Origin: Polynucleobacter aenigmaticus
GTDB lineage: Bacteria > Pseudomonadota > Gammaproteobacteria > Burkholderiales > Burkholderiaceae
Assembly (NCBI RefSeq): GCF_002206635.1
Contig: NZ_NGUO01000004.1
Coordinates: 62,001 to 126,000 of the forward strand
Length of the DNA stretch: 64,000 nt
Reading direction: 5' to 3'
Positions 1 through 9,761 of the stretch are shown here, one piece after another. A program made the translations under genes and the position numbers. A model generated the notes under the pieces. The model was not told the origin of the DNA. It searched no databases and saw only the letters and a program-made list of their open reading frames with translations. Every line of letters begins with the position of its first letter. Positions within the stretch are counted from its first letter, which is position 1.

Positions 1-3000
1 CATCATCTTCACTCAACCAAACTACTGGACCCCCTCGGTTTAATGTCAACATCATGAGGTTGTCACTATAGGTAGAGTGAATTCCCCATTTTTGATGCGG
101 CGTAATGAAATTAAGCACAATCTCCGCGTTTCCATTGGGCTTGATGCCACGGATTTCATTAATGGTTTTCAGATCAACTGGCGGCCTGTAAGAAACAAAA
201 CCTTCCCCAAACGCACGCATCCACTTGTGGTCTTGATAAAACTGCTGCCGACCCGTCAAGGTTCTCCAAGGAATATATTCGTGCACGTTCGTATAACCAG
301 CGTTATAGGAAACTTTTTCACTCTCCAGACCAGACCAGGTAGGTGAGCTAATGATTTTTCTAGGTTGCGCTTGAATGTCCCGGAAACGAATCTTTTCATC
401 TTCACGATGCAAAGCCAAATGGGCATGCTCAAGACCGGTAATCTTGGATAAAGCATCCCACGCCTTAACTGCAACATGGCCATTGGTTTCTGGAGCAAGC
501 ATAAGCACGACCTCGGCAGCATCAATATCGGTAGATATTTTTGCCATACCCTTCATTTCACCATGCTCTACTCGGCCATTTAGTTGACGTAACTGCTCAA
601 CTTCATCCTTGGTATCCCAAGCAATTCCTTTGCCGCCATTACCTACCTTGTCCATCAATGGACCAAGCGCAGTAAAGCGGTTATAGGTATTTGGATAATC
701 CCGCTCTACTACAGCAATTTGAGGGGCTGTTTTTCCAGGAATCAGATCGCACTCACCCTTCTTCCACTCCTGCACATCAAATGCTTGCGCCAATTCAGCG
801 GGTGTATCGTGCATCAACGGCGTCATTACAATTTCTTTTTCAACTCCGAGATGGCCAACGCATACCTCTGAGAATTTCTTGGCAAACCCTTTGTAAATAT
901 CCCAATCACTGCGAGCTTCCCATGCAGGATCAACCGCTGTTGATAAAGGGTGAATAAATGGATGCATATCACTGGTATTCAAATCGTTCTTCTCATACCA
1001 AGTTGCCGTTGGTAGAACAATGTCAGAGTACAAGCAAGTAGTACTCATCCGAAAATCCAAGGTCACTAATAAATCTAATTTACCTTCTGGCGCCTTGTCA
1101 TGCCATTCAACCTCAGATGGTCTCGCCTCATCCACGCCTAAGTCTTTACCTTGCACGCCATGGCTTGTGCCTAGTAAATGCTTCAAGAAGTACTCGTGAC
1201 CTTTGCCCGAGGATCCCAATAAATTAGATCTCCATACAAACATATTGCGGGGCCAGTTACTTGGATGGTCGGGATCTTCGCAGCTCATTTTCAATGAGCC
1301 TGATTTCAAACCATCCACTACATATTGTTTTGGATCTTTTCCAGCGGCAATAGCCTCCTTCACCACCTCAATTGGATTGGTCTTGAGTTGTGGGGCTGAT
1401 GGCAGCCAACCCATGCGCTCAGCACGAACGTTGTAATCAATCATGCTGCCTTGATAGTCTTCTTTATTAGCTAAAGGAGATAGAACCTCTTCCATTCCCA
1501 ACTTTTCATAGCGCCATTGATCTGTATGCGCGTAAAAAAAGCTAGTTGAATTTTGTTGACGTGGTGGGCGGATCCAATCAAGCGCAAATGCCAATGGGGT
1601 CCAGCCAGTTTGTGGGCGCAGTTTTTCTTGCCCAACATAGTGAGCCCAACCACCACCACTCTGACCGATACAGCCACACAACATCAACATATTGATAATG
1701 CCGCGATAGTTCATGTCGCAGTGATACCAATGGTTCATAGCGGCGCCAATGATGATCATTGACTTGCCCTTGGTTTTTTCTGCATTCTCAGCAAACTGAC
1801 GAGCTACTGCAATCACCTGCTCACGTTTCACACCCGTTATTGATTCTTGCCATGCCGGGGTGTAAGGGACATTGTCATCATAGGATTTAGCGCACTCACC
1901 ACCAAGCCCACGATCAATACCATAGTTTCCAGCGAGCAAATCAAAGACCGTGGCAACAAATACTTCTTTCGTGCCCTCACCTTCGACCAATCTCATCTTT
2001 TTGGCCGAGATATTCTGCACCAATACATCATTTTGTTTATTGGCTTCAAAATAAGGAGTATCAATACCCCCAAAGTAAGGAAAGCCTACTGGAACGACTT
2101 CATGTAAAAGTTGATCGTCCATTAAAGACAGCTTTAGATTGACATCATTGCCATAGCGAGCTTCTTTGGATTCTAGATTCCACTTACCTTGATCTTTTCG
2201 ACCTTCAGGCCCCCATCTGAAGCCAATCGAACCATTCGGAACTACAGGCTCACCAGCCGTATTAAATGCTACCGTCTTCCATTCCGCGCCATTAGTTTGA
2301 CCAAGGCCACCCTCAAAATCACTAGAGCGTGCATATCTTCCGGGAACGAATACTGTTCTGCCGTCTTCAAGAACTTTTTCCTCAAGTAAAACTAAATTTG
2401 GCATGTCCGTATAACGACGGACATAGTCATCGAAATATTCAGTGCGCTTCGTAAAATAGAACTCTTTCAAGATCACATGGCCCATCGCCATTGCTATTGC
2501 AGCATCCGTACCCTGCTTTGGATGCATCCAAATATCTGCCAATTTAGAAACCTCGGCATAGTCAGGAGTGATAGCTACAGTCTTGGCACCCTTGTATCTC
2601 ACTTCTGTGAAGAAGTGGGCATCTGGCGTACGTGTTTGAGGAACATTAGATCCCCAAGCAATGATGAAGGTTGAGTTATACCAATCTGCCGACTCAGGAA
2701 CATCAGTTTGCTCACCCCAGACCTGTGGGCTTGCTGGTGGCAAATCGCAATACCAGTCATAAAAGCTCATGCACACGCCACCAATTAAGCTTAAATAACG
2801 CGAGCCAGCTGCATAACTGACCATCGACATAGCAGGAATTGGGGAGAACCCAATAATGCGATCAGGGCCGTGTTTTTTTATCGTATACACATTCGCCGCG
2901 GCAATGATTTCGTTAACTTCATCCCACGAAGTACGGACAAAGCCACCCTTACCGCGCAACTCTTGCCACTCTTTACGTTTGGCATTGTTTTCAACTAAAT

Positions 3001-3412
3001 TGGCCCAGGCATCTACTGGTGAAGTAGCCACTGCTTTTGCTTCTCGCCACTGCTTTAGGAGGCGTCCACGGATCATGGGGTATTTCACCCGGTTTGCACT
3101 ATACATATACCAGCTATAGCTAGCTCCACGCGCGCATCCGCGGGGCTCATGATTCGGCAAGTCAGGCCTAGTGCGCGGGTAATCAGTTTGCTGAGTTTCC
3201 CAAGTAACAATTCCACCCTTGACATAAATTTTCCATGAGCATGACCCAGTGCAATTGGTGCCGTGAGTAGACCTTACGATTTTGTCGTGTTGCCAACGAG
3301 TACGGTAAGCATCTTCCCATGTACGATCTTCTCCAACCGTAACCCCATGCCCGTTTGAAAATTCTTCTTTATCTGTAGATAAAAACTTGAGGCGATCTAA
3401 AAAGTGACTCAT
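1..3412 (-). CDS. narG: Respiratory nitrate reductase alpha subunit (3' end off window)
   Basis: Catalytic molybdenum (bis-MGD) subunit of the membrane-bound NarGHI quinol:nitrate reductase, facing the cytoplasm. The frame is open from the ATG at 3412 to the left edge, giving 1137 codons of a protein that is normally about 1250 residues, so the C-terminus and probably narHJI lie outside. The N-terminal FS0 [4Fe-4S] ligands are visible as His50, Cys54 and Cys58 in HGTNCTGSCSW, the same numbering as E. coli NarG, followed by a GCARG cysteine. An AAAGGA ribosome site lies 5 nt before the ATG. It starts 20 nt after narK2 stops, so the two are co-transcribed. The histidine ligand and overall similarity separate it from Nap-type and Nas-type enzymes. 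Confidence 0.97.
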   Translation of the reverse strand, partial: MSHFLDRLKFLSTDKEEFSNGHGVTVGEDRTWEDAYRTRWQHDKIVRSTHGTNCTGSCSWKIYVKGGIVTWETQQTDYPRTRPDLPNHEPRGCARGASYSWYMYSANRVKYPMIRGRLLKQWREAKAVATSPVDAWANLVENNAKRKEWQELRGKGGFVRTSWDEVNEIIAAANVYTIKKHGPDRIIGFSPIPAMSMVSYAAGSRYLSLIGGVCMSFYDWYCDLPPASPQVWGEQTDVPESADWYNSTFIIAWGSNVPQTRTPDAHFFTEVRYKGAKTVAITPDYAEVSKLADIWMHPKQGTDAAIAMAMGHVILKEFYFTKRTEYFDDYVRRYTDMPNLVLLEEKVLEDGRTVFVPGRYARSSDFEGGLGQTNGAEWKTVAFNTAGEPVVPNGSIGFRWGPEGRKDQGKWNLESKEARYGNDVNLKLSLMDDQLLHEVVPVGFPYFGGIDTPYFEANKQNDVLVQNISAKKMRLVEGEGTKEVFVATVFDLLAGNYGIDRGLGGECAKSYDDNVPYTPAWQESITGVKREQVIAVARQFAENAEKTKGKSMIIIGAAMNHWYHCDMNYRGIINMLMLCGCIGQSGGGWAHYVGQEKLRPQTGWTPLAFALDWIRPPRQQNSTSFFYAHTDQWRYEKLGMEEVLSPLANKEDYQGSMIDYNVRAERMGWLPSAPQLKTNPIEVVKEAIAAGKDPKQYVVDGLKSGSLKMSCEDPDHPSNWPRNMFVWRSNLLGSSGKGHEYFLKHLLGTSHGVQGKDLGVDEARPSEVEWHDKAPEGKLDLLVTLDFRMSTTCLYSDIVLPTATWYEKNDLNTSDMHPFIHPLSTAVDPAWEARSDWDIYKGFAKKFSEVCVGHLGVEKEIVMTPLMHDTPAELAQAFDVQEWKKGECDLIPGKTAPQIAVVERDYPNTYNRFTALGPLMDKVGNGGKGIAWDTKDEVEQLRQLNGRVEHGEMKGMAKISTDIDAAEVVLMLAPETNGHVAVKAWDALSKITGLEHAHLALHREDEKIRFRDIQAQPRKIISSPTWSGLESEKVSYNAGYTNVHEYIPWRTLTGRQQFYQDHKWMRAFGEGFVSYRPPVDLKTINEIRGIKPNGNAEIVLNFITPHQKWGIHSTYSDNLMMLTLNRGGPVVWLSEDD

Positions 3413-3432
3413 ATCAATCCTTTAATATTTTC

Positions 3433-4815
3433 TTAGCAAGGCATAGGTGCATTTTTACGGCTGTAATACCACCAGGTAATAACGGCACAAGTAACGTAAA
3501 AAATAATGAATGCGTACAAAGCAGCCTCGGGACCACCAGTAGCGGCAATAGAAGATCCATAACTCTTTGGAATGAAGAAGCCGCCGTAAGCTCCCACTGC
3601 AGAGCTAAATCCAAGCACTGCCGCTGCCTCTTTATTGGCATCACGAATAGCCTGATCTTTATCTGCCTGCGCGCTTCCTGCGGCACGTTGGCGTTCCGTC
3701 AGGAAAATCACAGGAATCATGCGGAAGGTTGAACCATTACCAATACCAGAAGTTGCAAACAGAATCATGAAGGCGATTAAGAATCCAAAGAACTCACCGC
3801 CGTTGCCTTGTACTGGCAAAAAGTGCAACACTCCAAAGACGCCTACGCCCATCGCAATGAAGTTCCAGAAAGTCACCCGTGCTCCACCGAGCTTGTCAGC
3901 AAGCCAGCCACCAAATGGACGTGCTAATGCACCAACCAAAGGTCCAAGCCAGGCATAACTTAAGGCACTCACACCAGGAAATTGACTCTTTATCAGCAAA
4001 GGGAATCCAGCTGAATATCCAATAAATGATCCGAAAGTACCCAGGTATAGCCAGCACATTAACCAATTATGTTTACGCTTAAAAATAATGGCCTGATCAG
4101 AAAAGGAGGCCTTAGCTTCTGCCAGATCATTCATTCCAAACCATGCAGCGATAGCAGCGACCGCAATAAATGGCACCCAAATAAAGCCAGCATTTTGTAA
4201 CCACATCGGAATAGGTTGACCTGCTTTCATCACAGTTTGTGACTCACCGCCAAGCGCACCAAATACGCCAGCAGTAATGACCAAAGGCACCACTAATTGA
4301 ACAATGGAGACGCCCAAGTTACCTAGGCCAGCATTTAAACCCAATGCCGTACCTTTTTGTGCCTTGGGATAAAAGAAGCTGATATTGGCCATTGAGGAAG
4401 CAAAATTCCCGCCACCCAAACCACACAACAAAGCTAGGAGGATGAAAATTTCATATGGAGTTGCTGTGTTCTGCACTGCAAAACCAATGCCAATAGCCGG
4501 AATTAGCAAAGAGGCTGTAGAAATAGCAGTCCAGCGTCTACCGCCAAAAATAGGCACCGCAAAGGAATAGAAAATACGTAAGGTGGCACCACAAAGTGCA
4601 GGTAATGAGGCTAACCAGAAGAGTTGATTGGTCGAGAATTTAAATCCTACATTGGGTAAATTAACCACCACTACCGACCACACCATCCAGACCGCAAATG
4701 CCAGCGTCAGTGCGGGAATGGAAATGATGAGATTGCGTTTAGCAATCGACTTTCCAGTTGACTCCCAGAACTCTTTGTTCTCAGGCTCCCAACGATTAAT
4801 TACTGTAGAGGACAT
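3433..4815 (-). CDS. narK: Nitrate/nitrite antiporter, NarK2 type
   Basis: Major facilitator superfamily protein of 460 residues with about 12 membrane segments. The nitrate-signature segment resembles E. coli NarK and NarU closely (GGGNFASSMANISFFYPK, then a GLGNLG glycine run near residue 165), which fits nitrate-nitrite exchange: nitrate in for NarG and nitrite out. A GGGAG ribosome site precedes the start. It lies between narK1 (24 nt upstream) and narG (20 nt downstream) in one minus-strand operon. The NarK1-NarK2 pair is a known arrangement in denitrifiers, where the two are sometimes fused; here they are separate genes. Transport direction is inferred from the family. Confidence 0.93.
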   Translation of the reverse strand: MSSTVINRWEPENKEFWESTGKSIAKRNLIISIPALTLAFAVWMVWSVVVVNLPNVGFKFSTNQLFWLASLPALCGATLRIFYSFAVPIFGGRRWTAISTASLLIPAIGIGFAVQNTATPYEIFILLALLCGLGGGNFASSMANISFFYPKAQKGTALGLNAGLGNLGVSIVQLVVPLVITAGVFGALGGESQTVMKAGQPIPMWLQNAGFIWVPFIAVAAIAAWFGMNDLAEAKASFSDQAIIFKRKHNWLMCWLYLGTFGSFIGYSAGFPLLIKSQFPGVSALSYAWLGPLVGALARPFGGWLADKLGGARVTFWNFIAMGVGVFGVLHFLPVQGNGGEFFGFLIAFMILFATSGIGNGSTFRMIPVIFLTERQRAAGSAQADKDQAIRDANKEAAAVLGFSSAVGAYGGFFIPKSYGSSIAATGGPEAALYAFIIFYVTCAVITWWYYSRKNAPMPC

Positions 4816-4839
4816 GGTGTCTCCCTTTCCTTGCGATGA

Positions 4840-6102
4840 TTAGATGGCTGAAGTGATGGATTTACTACCCATCACTTCAGATTTGCGAACTTCTGTGAGG
4901 TACATCCAGATCAGAGAAACCCAGACCACGCCATACATCAACATAAATGCGCTTGAACGAATTCCGGTGATATCTAAGATGATCCCGAACATGATGGGCA
5001 GAATGAAACCACCCAAACCACCTGCTAGGCCAACGATTCCAGAAATTGTGCCGATATTGTCTGGATAGTCATCGCCGATATATTTAAAGACGCTTGCCTT
5101 GCCGAATGCCCAAGCAATACCCAGGATGAACATCAAACCGGTAAATAAATAAATGTTCAGGCCAATATGAAATGTTTCTGGGCCATTAATTGTCAAAATA
5201 GTGAAGTCTGTTTGTGGATAAGAAAGTAAGAAGAGGCAGATCCAGCTCACCCACATTACCCACCAAGTTACCTGATGCGCACCGTACTTATCGGACAACC
5301 AACCACCAATAGCTCTTAATACGCCGCCCGGTAGAGAGAAGCATGCAGCTAATAGCGCTGCTGTCCGAATTTCTAAACCAAATTCACCGACATAGTACTG
5401 AACCATCCAAAGGCTGAGGCCTACATAACCACCAAACACAATGCTGTAGTACTGACAGTAGCGCAATACTTTTGGATCCTTCAGAGCCTTTAGTTGATCC
5501 CTAAAAGAGATATTGCTTGTCACTAAGTGGGAGGGCTCACTAGCACTAAAGATCCAAAACAAAATGGCTGCACCTAACATGACTGCGGCGTAAACCTGAG
5601 GAACCATCGCCCAGCCAAATGCAACCACCAACGCTGGAGCTATAAATTTGTTAACTGCAGCACCGGAGTTACCCGCACCGTAGACACCCATCGCAAAACC
5701 TTGTCGATTTTTTGGAAACCAACGGGCTACATAAGGTGTGCCGACAGAAAAGGAGCCACCAGCTAATCCCACGAAGAGTCCGATTACTAAGAAATGCCAA
5801 TAAACGGTCGCATAACTCATCATCCAAATTGGAATAACGGTAGAAATCATCAATAAAAACATGACGATACGGCCACCAAATCGATCAGTCCAGATACCGA
5901 GCGGCACTCTGACAAGTGAGCCAGTCAAAATAGGGGTGGCAGTTAAGAGGCCAAATTGAGTAGCACTAAGGCCGAGCGTTTTTTTGATCGGAATTCCAAT
6001 CACCCCGAACATCATCCACACCATGAAGCACACAGTGAAGGCGAAGGTGCTGACGATCAGAACCGAATATGCTTTAGAACTTGTTTTAATAACTGCACTC
6101 AT
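4840..6102 (-). CDS. narK: Nitrate transporter, NarK1 type
   Basis: Major facilitator protein of 420 residues with about 12 membrane segments. The nitrate-signature region reads GLAGGSFSVGTPYVARWFPK with a following YGAGNSGAA, typical of the NarK1/NasA-like nitrate:proton symporters and distinct from the NarK2-like paralogue next to it. It would start nitrate uptake before nitrite has accumulated for exchange. It is the first gene of the narK1-narK2-narG transcript, 127 nt after narL stops. The upstream gap holds an inverted repeat and a TATAGT hexamer that may form its promoter (separate entry). The transport mode is assigned from the family and has not been shown for this protein. Confidence 0.92.
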   Translation of the reverse strand: MSAVIKTSSKAYSVLIVSTFAFTVCFMVWMMFGVIGIPIKKTLGLSATQFGLLTATPILTGSLVRVPLGIWTDRFGGRIVMFLLMISTVIPIWMMSYATVYWHFLVIGLFVGLAGGSFSVGTPYVARWFPKNRQGFAMGVYGAGNSGAAVNKFIAPALVVAFGWAMVPQVYAAVMLGAAILFWIFSASEPSHLVTSNISFRDQLKALKDPKVLRYCQYYSIVFGGYVGLSLWMVQYYVGEFGLEIRTAALLAACFSLPGGVLRAIGGWLSDKYGAHQVTWWVMWVSWICLFLLSYPQTDFTILTINGPETFHIGLNIYLFTGLMFILGIAWAFGKASVFKYIGDDYPDNIGTISGIVGLAGGLGGFILPIMFGIILDITGIRSSAFMLMYGVVWVSLIWMYLTEVRKSEVMGSKSITSAI

Positions 6103-6141
6103 GAATACCCCCTAATCTCATGAGTGATTATCAAAACTATA

Positions 6142-6161
6142 GGGGGATAAAAATATCCCCC
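6142..6161. promoter_or_regulatory. Inverted repeat in the narK1 promoter
   Basis: Perfect 8 bp inverted repeat, GGGGGATA and TATCCCCC separated by AAAA, about 50 nt before narK1. On the minus strand it is followed directly by TATAGT, a plausible -10 hexamer, with no good -35, so the repeat occupies the position of an activator or repressor site. A further TAGGGGGTA copy lies just before the narK1 ATG (6106-6115). There is no T-run after the stem on the minus strand, which argues against a terminator for narL. It does not match the FNR box or the NarL heptamer well. Confidence 0.45.
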
Positions 6162-6229
6162 AGAAGACTACTTTTAGAAAGCAATGGAACTACAAGTAGC
6201 AAATACTGATAGCTCTTTAGAACTACTAC

Positions 6230-6898
6230 TTACAATCCAATGCCTTCGGCACTCGCAAATACAGCCACCTGAACGCGAGATGAGAGATTGAGTTTGCGCA
6301 AAATATGCTGTACATGAATTTTTACGGTGGTTTCAGCGATTCCGAGCTGACGAGCGATTTCTTTATTGCTAGCACCTGTAGCAATTAAGCGCACAGCATC
6401 TAACTCTCTTGGCGATAGGCTTGATGCTAAAGAGGTAGCCTTACTCTTTTCATCCTTTTTGGCATTTGACTTAAATGCACTGACTAACTTATGTGTCATT
6501 TCTTTACTAATCACAGACTCACCATCAAAGGCTTTGCGAATTCCGAACAAAAGATCGTCTTTCTCGCTTGTTTTTAATAGATATCCTTGAGCACCATTTT
6601 GTAAAGCCCTTATTAAATCTTCCTCATCTTCACTCACGGTGAGCATGATGACCGTTGAATCTGGAGACGCATGAAAAATATCTGGTAACGACTGTATGCC
6701 ACTGGCGCCTGGCAAGTGGTTATCCAGCAAAATCACATCTGGTTTTAGCGTTGCACATAAACGCAATGCCTCGATGGCATCGCCAGCCTCACCCACTACT
6801 TCAAAATCACTTGCCTGAGAAAGAAGGGCAATCAAACCGCGCCTAAATAAGGTGTGATCATCAACAACTAAAATCTGAATTTTTTTCAACGTGTCCAA
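6230..6898 (-). CDS. narL: Nitrate/nitrite response regulator NarL
   Basis: Two-domain response regulator of 222 residues. The N-terminal receiver has the acidic pair Asp13-Asp14, the phospho-acceptor Asp59 in ILLDNHLPG, and the LLKTSEKDD segment with its conserved Thr and Lys. The C-terminal LuxR-type helix-turn-helix (about residues 160-215) has the usual SPRELDAVRLIATGASNKEIA start and a TTVKIHVQHILRKL recognition region. It starts 23 nt after narX stops and precedes the narK1-narK2-narG operon, so it is very likely the partner of NarX that activates those genes in nitrate. NarL is preferred over NarP because of the NarX partner and the operon; the two are hard to separate by eye. Confidence 0.93.
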   Translation of the reverse strand: MDTLKKIQILVVDDHTLFRRGLIALLSQASDFEVVGEAGDAIEALRLCATLKPDVILLDNHLPGASGIQSLPDIFHASPDSTVIMLTVSEDEEDLIRALQNGAQGYLLKTSEKDDLLFGIRKAFDGESVISKEMTHKLVSAFKSNAKKDEKSKATSLASSLSPRELDAVRLIATGASNKEIARQLGIAETTVKIHVQHILRKLNLSSRVQVAVFASAEGIGL

Positions 6899-6921
6899 CC
6901 TTCAATAATGAGATAGATATC

Positions 6922-8781
6922 TTAAGTAGGTAAAGCCAAAGAAATAGAAGTACCGCCAAGTGAGTGAGATGTAATATCCAATTGAGCGCCAATCTTGTTG
7001 GCACGTTCACGCATGATACTCATACCTACGTGCGTACTATCGACCGGATCTGATGCAACAGAGAATCCCATTCCGTCATCAATCACTTTGAAAACCCACT
7101 GGGGAGACTCCTGAACCTCAACCTTCACGATAGTTGCACGAGAATGTTTTCTAACATTAGATAAGGCCTCCTGCAAAATATGCATTATTTGTATTTGAAT
7201 ATCTGGTCTAAGCGGCAATCCCTGGCCTGAAATAAATAGTTCAGTTTTAATACCAGACTGATGTTCAAATTTTTGCAACGTTGTTTTGATGGCTGGCTCT
7301 ATATTCTCGGAGTTCGTTCGAGTCCTAAAATGTAGCAACAATTCACGGACATCACTATAGCTCTCACGCAAACCCTCATCCAATTCACCAAGAATAGTTT
7401 TTGCCTTATTGGTAGCGGGCTCTATGATTTCATCCCGCAACATGCCTACCTGTATTTTTAGAAACGCCAACGACTGTGCAATCGAGTCATGTAACTCTCT
7501 TGCTAAAAGGCTGCGCTCCTCCGAGATTGCCGCCTCTTTTTCTAGCGCCTTAATTCTTAAAGCCTCCATAGCCCCGGCCAGATGATGAGCGAGTGTTTCC
7601 ATTAAGGCTTTTTGCTCAGTATCAATTACATATTCGTGAGCATAAAATACATCAATCTCCCCTAGTAAACTTTTCTGGAAGAGAATAGGAATGGTCACCA
7701 ATGTCTTATAGCCCGCCTTCACGCAATGCCTTTCGCCCTCTTCTATAGGATTAAAAGTCACAATCTGGATCTCTGAATTTCCAGTTGATTGTCCACAGTA
7801 GCAATTGCCCGAAATCAGGCATTGCTCTTCGTCGATGATGGAAGCAGGTAAATCTGCCCCTGATAATAAAAAATATCTTCGGTTAGCCTCATCCGTCCAC
7901 CTAATAGCGATAGCAGAAGCCTTACATAGAATCAATATTCGCTCTGAAAAACCTTTTGCTAATTTTTCCAAATTACCTTCTGTTGAAACGAAGGAACTCA
8001 AATCATATAGAGCTTGGAGACGATTTTGACGCTCTTGTAAATGTAAAGTTTTTTCTTTTACTTTCGCCTCTAGCCCGCTGTAGAGATCATTTAAGTTTTC
8101 AGTCATGGCGTTAAATCCTATCGCCAAATCCCCAAATTCATCTTTTGCGTCAATTTGGACTCGAGTGTTTAACATGCCCGACTTCACACTTTCAAAACCG
8201 AGGCGTAATTTTTCTACAGGATCCAAAATAACGGAATACCCAACATACATAATTACTAAGGTAGCAATAAGTGAAATCGCCAACATTGCAAACTGAAACA
8301 AATGTAGCATGCCAGTCCAATAATCCACCTCAAGCTCAATTGATCCAACAAATTGATCTATCTGCCCTACAAAGAGATTGATATTGCTGATTGATAGGAC
8401 GCTAGCTTTACCCCTTGAAATTCCTTGCTTAACATCTTCCCATTGATTTTGTATATTTAAGAAATATTGTCTATTAAGATTATTCCAAGGAACAAAAAGG
8501 GGTCTTGATGGATCCCCGATTTTTAATATGCTGATGCTGTTGTCAAACTGTGTCAGCAACTTTGATGTTGCTATGTTGTCTTTTGTTCCCGCCAATAATG
8601 CTAGCTGATATGTTTGCATCCGCATGCGACCAGCCTCATTAATTGCGGCAGCACCACCCTCCAACTTCCAAGTTACCCACAAAGTAAAGCTAATTGAAAT
8701 CATGGCCATCACCAATAAGGCGGTGCCGATAATCATCAGTTTATTTTTTAGAGTAAATTCAGTATTGTTCATTTCCAACAT
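6922..8781 (-). CDS. narX: Nitrate/nitrite sensor histidine kinase NarX
   Basis: Membrane sensor kinase of about 619 residues. It has an N-terminal membrane segment (about 15-38), then the periplasmic P-box INEAGRMRMQTYQLA (about 48-62) that binds nitrate in NarX, a second membrane segment near 165-190, a HAMP linker, and a GAF-like central module with the NarX cysteine cluster (SGNCYCGQS and a later RHCVKAG). The HisKA_3 H-box RELHDSIAQS has its phospho-histidine near residue 430 and is followed by an HATPase domain ending in GGTSISLALP. Possible starts are TTG 8784, ATG 8781 and ATG 8772; none has a well-spaced ribosome site, and the ATG at 8781 is used here. It forms a two-gene unit with narL. 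Confidence 0.94.
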   Translation of the reverse strand: MLEMNNTEFTLKNKLMIIGTALLVMAMISISFTLWVTWKLEGGAAAINEAGRMRMQTYQLALLAGTKDNIATSKLLTQFDNSISILKIGDPSRPLFVPWNNLNRQYFLNIQNQWEDVKQGISRGKASVLSISNINLFVGQIDQFVGSIELEVDYWTGMLHLFQFAMLAISLIATLVIMYVGYSVILDPVEKLRLGFESVKSGMLNTRVQIDAKDEFGDLAIGFNAMTENLNDLYSGLEAKVKEKTLHLQERQNRLQALYDLSSFVSTEGNLEKLAKGFSERILILCKASAIAIRWTDEANRRYFLLSGADLPASIIDEEQCLISGNCYCGQSTGNSEIQIVTFNPIEEGERHCVKAGYKTLVTIPILFQKSLLGEIDVFYAHEYVIDTEQKALMETLAHHLAGAMEALRIKALEKEAAISEERSLLARELHDSIAQSLAFLKIQVGMLRDEIIEPATNKAKTILGELDEGLRESYSDVRELLLHFRTRTNSENIEPAIKTTLQKFEHQSGIKTELFISGQGLPLRPDIQIQIMHILQEALSNVRKHSRATIVKVEVQESPQWVFKVIDDGMGFSVASDPVDSTHVGMSIMRERANKIGAQLDITSHSLGGTSISLALPT

Positions 8782-8796
8782 CAATATAAAAAAATA

Positions 8797-9759
8797 ATGC
8801 CAAGAAACCTAGAGCCGAACTGGCTACGCCGCTTACATCCAGGCCTTTTTGGTATGTCCTTGGGGTTATTAAGCCTATCATTCGCCTGGAATAAGTATTC
8901 CAAGGTATCTGAGGGCCTCACTCAGACAATGGAATTCTTTTTCCTTGGCCTCGGTTTGGTCATTCTATGCCTACTGGCAGTACTCTGGAGCATTAAAGCC
9001 TTTTTGCATCCAGACGCCATAAAAGAGAAATTCTTAAATCCTGTTTTAGGCCCCATGATGGCCTATCTTCCTATTAGCACCCTTCTGGCGATTGCTTTAA
9101 TTATTCCTACCCATCCTGAGTACGCAGTATTTGGATACACAATGACGTTAATTGCACTCTCTATGCTCGTTGTCATAGCATGGCGCGTCGTCCACCTTCT
9201 ATCCACGAGCAATATGCCCACAGATCAAGTAACCCCCGCCCTCTATCTGCCAATTGTTCCTGGTGGCTTGGTTGGTGGCGCAGCCTTAAATGCTATCGGA
9301 TTTTCTGGCTTTGGATGCTTGGTCTGGGGTATGGGTTTGGGTGGTTGGGCGTTATTAGAAATGCGCATCCTACATCGCCTATTTGCTGGTCCACTACCTC
9401 CACAATACCGCCCAACCATTGGTATTGAAATGGGGCCTGCTGCCGTCAGCACAATTACAGCTATAAGCATCTGGCCTAACCTGCCAGTCGACGTCATCTT
9501 AGTAGGTCTGGGTATTGCTTCCGGCCCCATTTTTGCAGTACTTACCCGCTGGAGATCCTGGACAGCCATGCCGTTTTCATTTGGCTTTTGGTCATTTGCA
9601 TTCCCAGCAGCAGCAACTGCCTCATGCGTGATTGAGGCGGTGATCAGGGGCGGATGGCCCCATCAAGCCGCTACCATTGCAATCACTTTTGCCACGGCAA
9701 TTGTCTTATTTTTACTGACTCGTACAAGCATCTTGCTGATTAAACGCCAGCTGTATTAG
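8797..9759 (+). CDS. TDT-family (TehA/SLAC1-like) membrane transporter
   Basis: Membrane protein of 320 residues with about ten hydrophobic segments. The N-terminal HPGLFGMSLGLLSLSFAW matches the first helix of the tellurite-resistance/dicarboxylate transporter (TDT) family, which includes TehA and SLAC1 anion channels. The substrate cannot be read from the sequence; anions such as C4-dicarboxylates, nitrate or nitrite are possible. It diverges from narX with almost no gap. A TATAAA hexamer at 8785-8790 would place transcription start on the ATG itself, and there is no ribosome site, so the mRNA may be leaderless. It converges on nrdJ with a 2 nt gap. Confidence 0.8.
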   Translation: MPRNLEPNWLRRLHPGLFGMSLGLLSLSFAWNKYSKVSEGLTQTMEFFFLGLGLVILCLLAVLWSIKAFLHPDAIKEKFLNPVLGPMMAYLPISTLLAIALIIPTHPEYAVFGYTMTLIALSMLVVIAWRVVHLLSTSNMPTDQVTPALYLPIVPGGLVGGAALNAIGFSGFGCLVWGMGLGGWALLEMRILHRLFAGPLPPQYRPTIGIEMGPAAVSTITAISIWPNLPVDVILVGLGIASGPIFAVLTRWRSWTAMPFSFGFWSFAFPAAATASCVIEAVIRGGWPHQAATIAITFATAIVLFLLTRTSILLIKRQLY

Positions 9760-9761
9760 CA

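Noticed and set aside
6121..6134. FNR-like box TGAGT-N4-ATCAA before narK1
   Set aside because: Only one half-site matches, and it lies about 25 nt before the start codon, too close for activation from -41.5.
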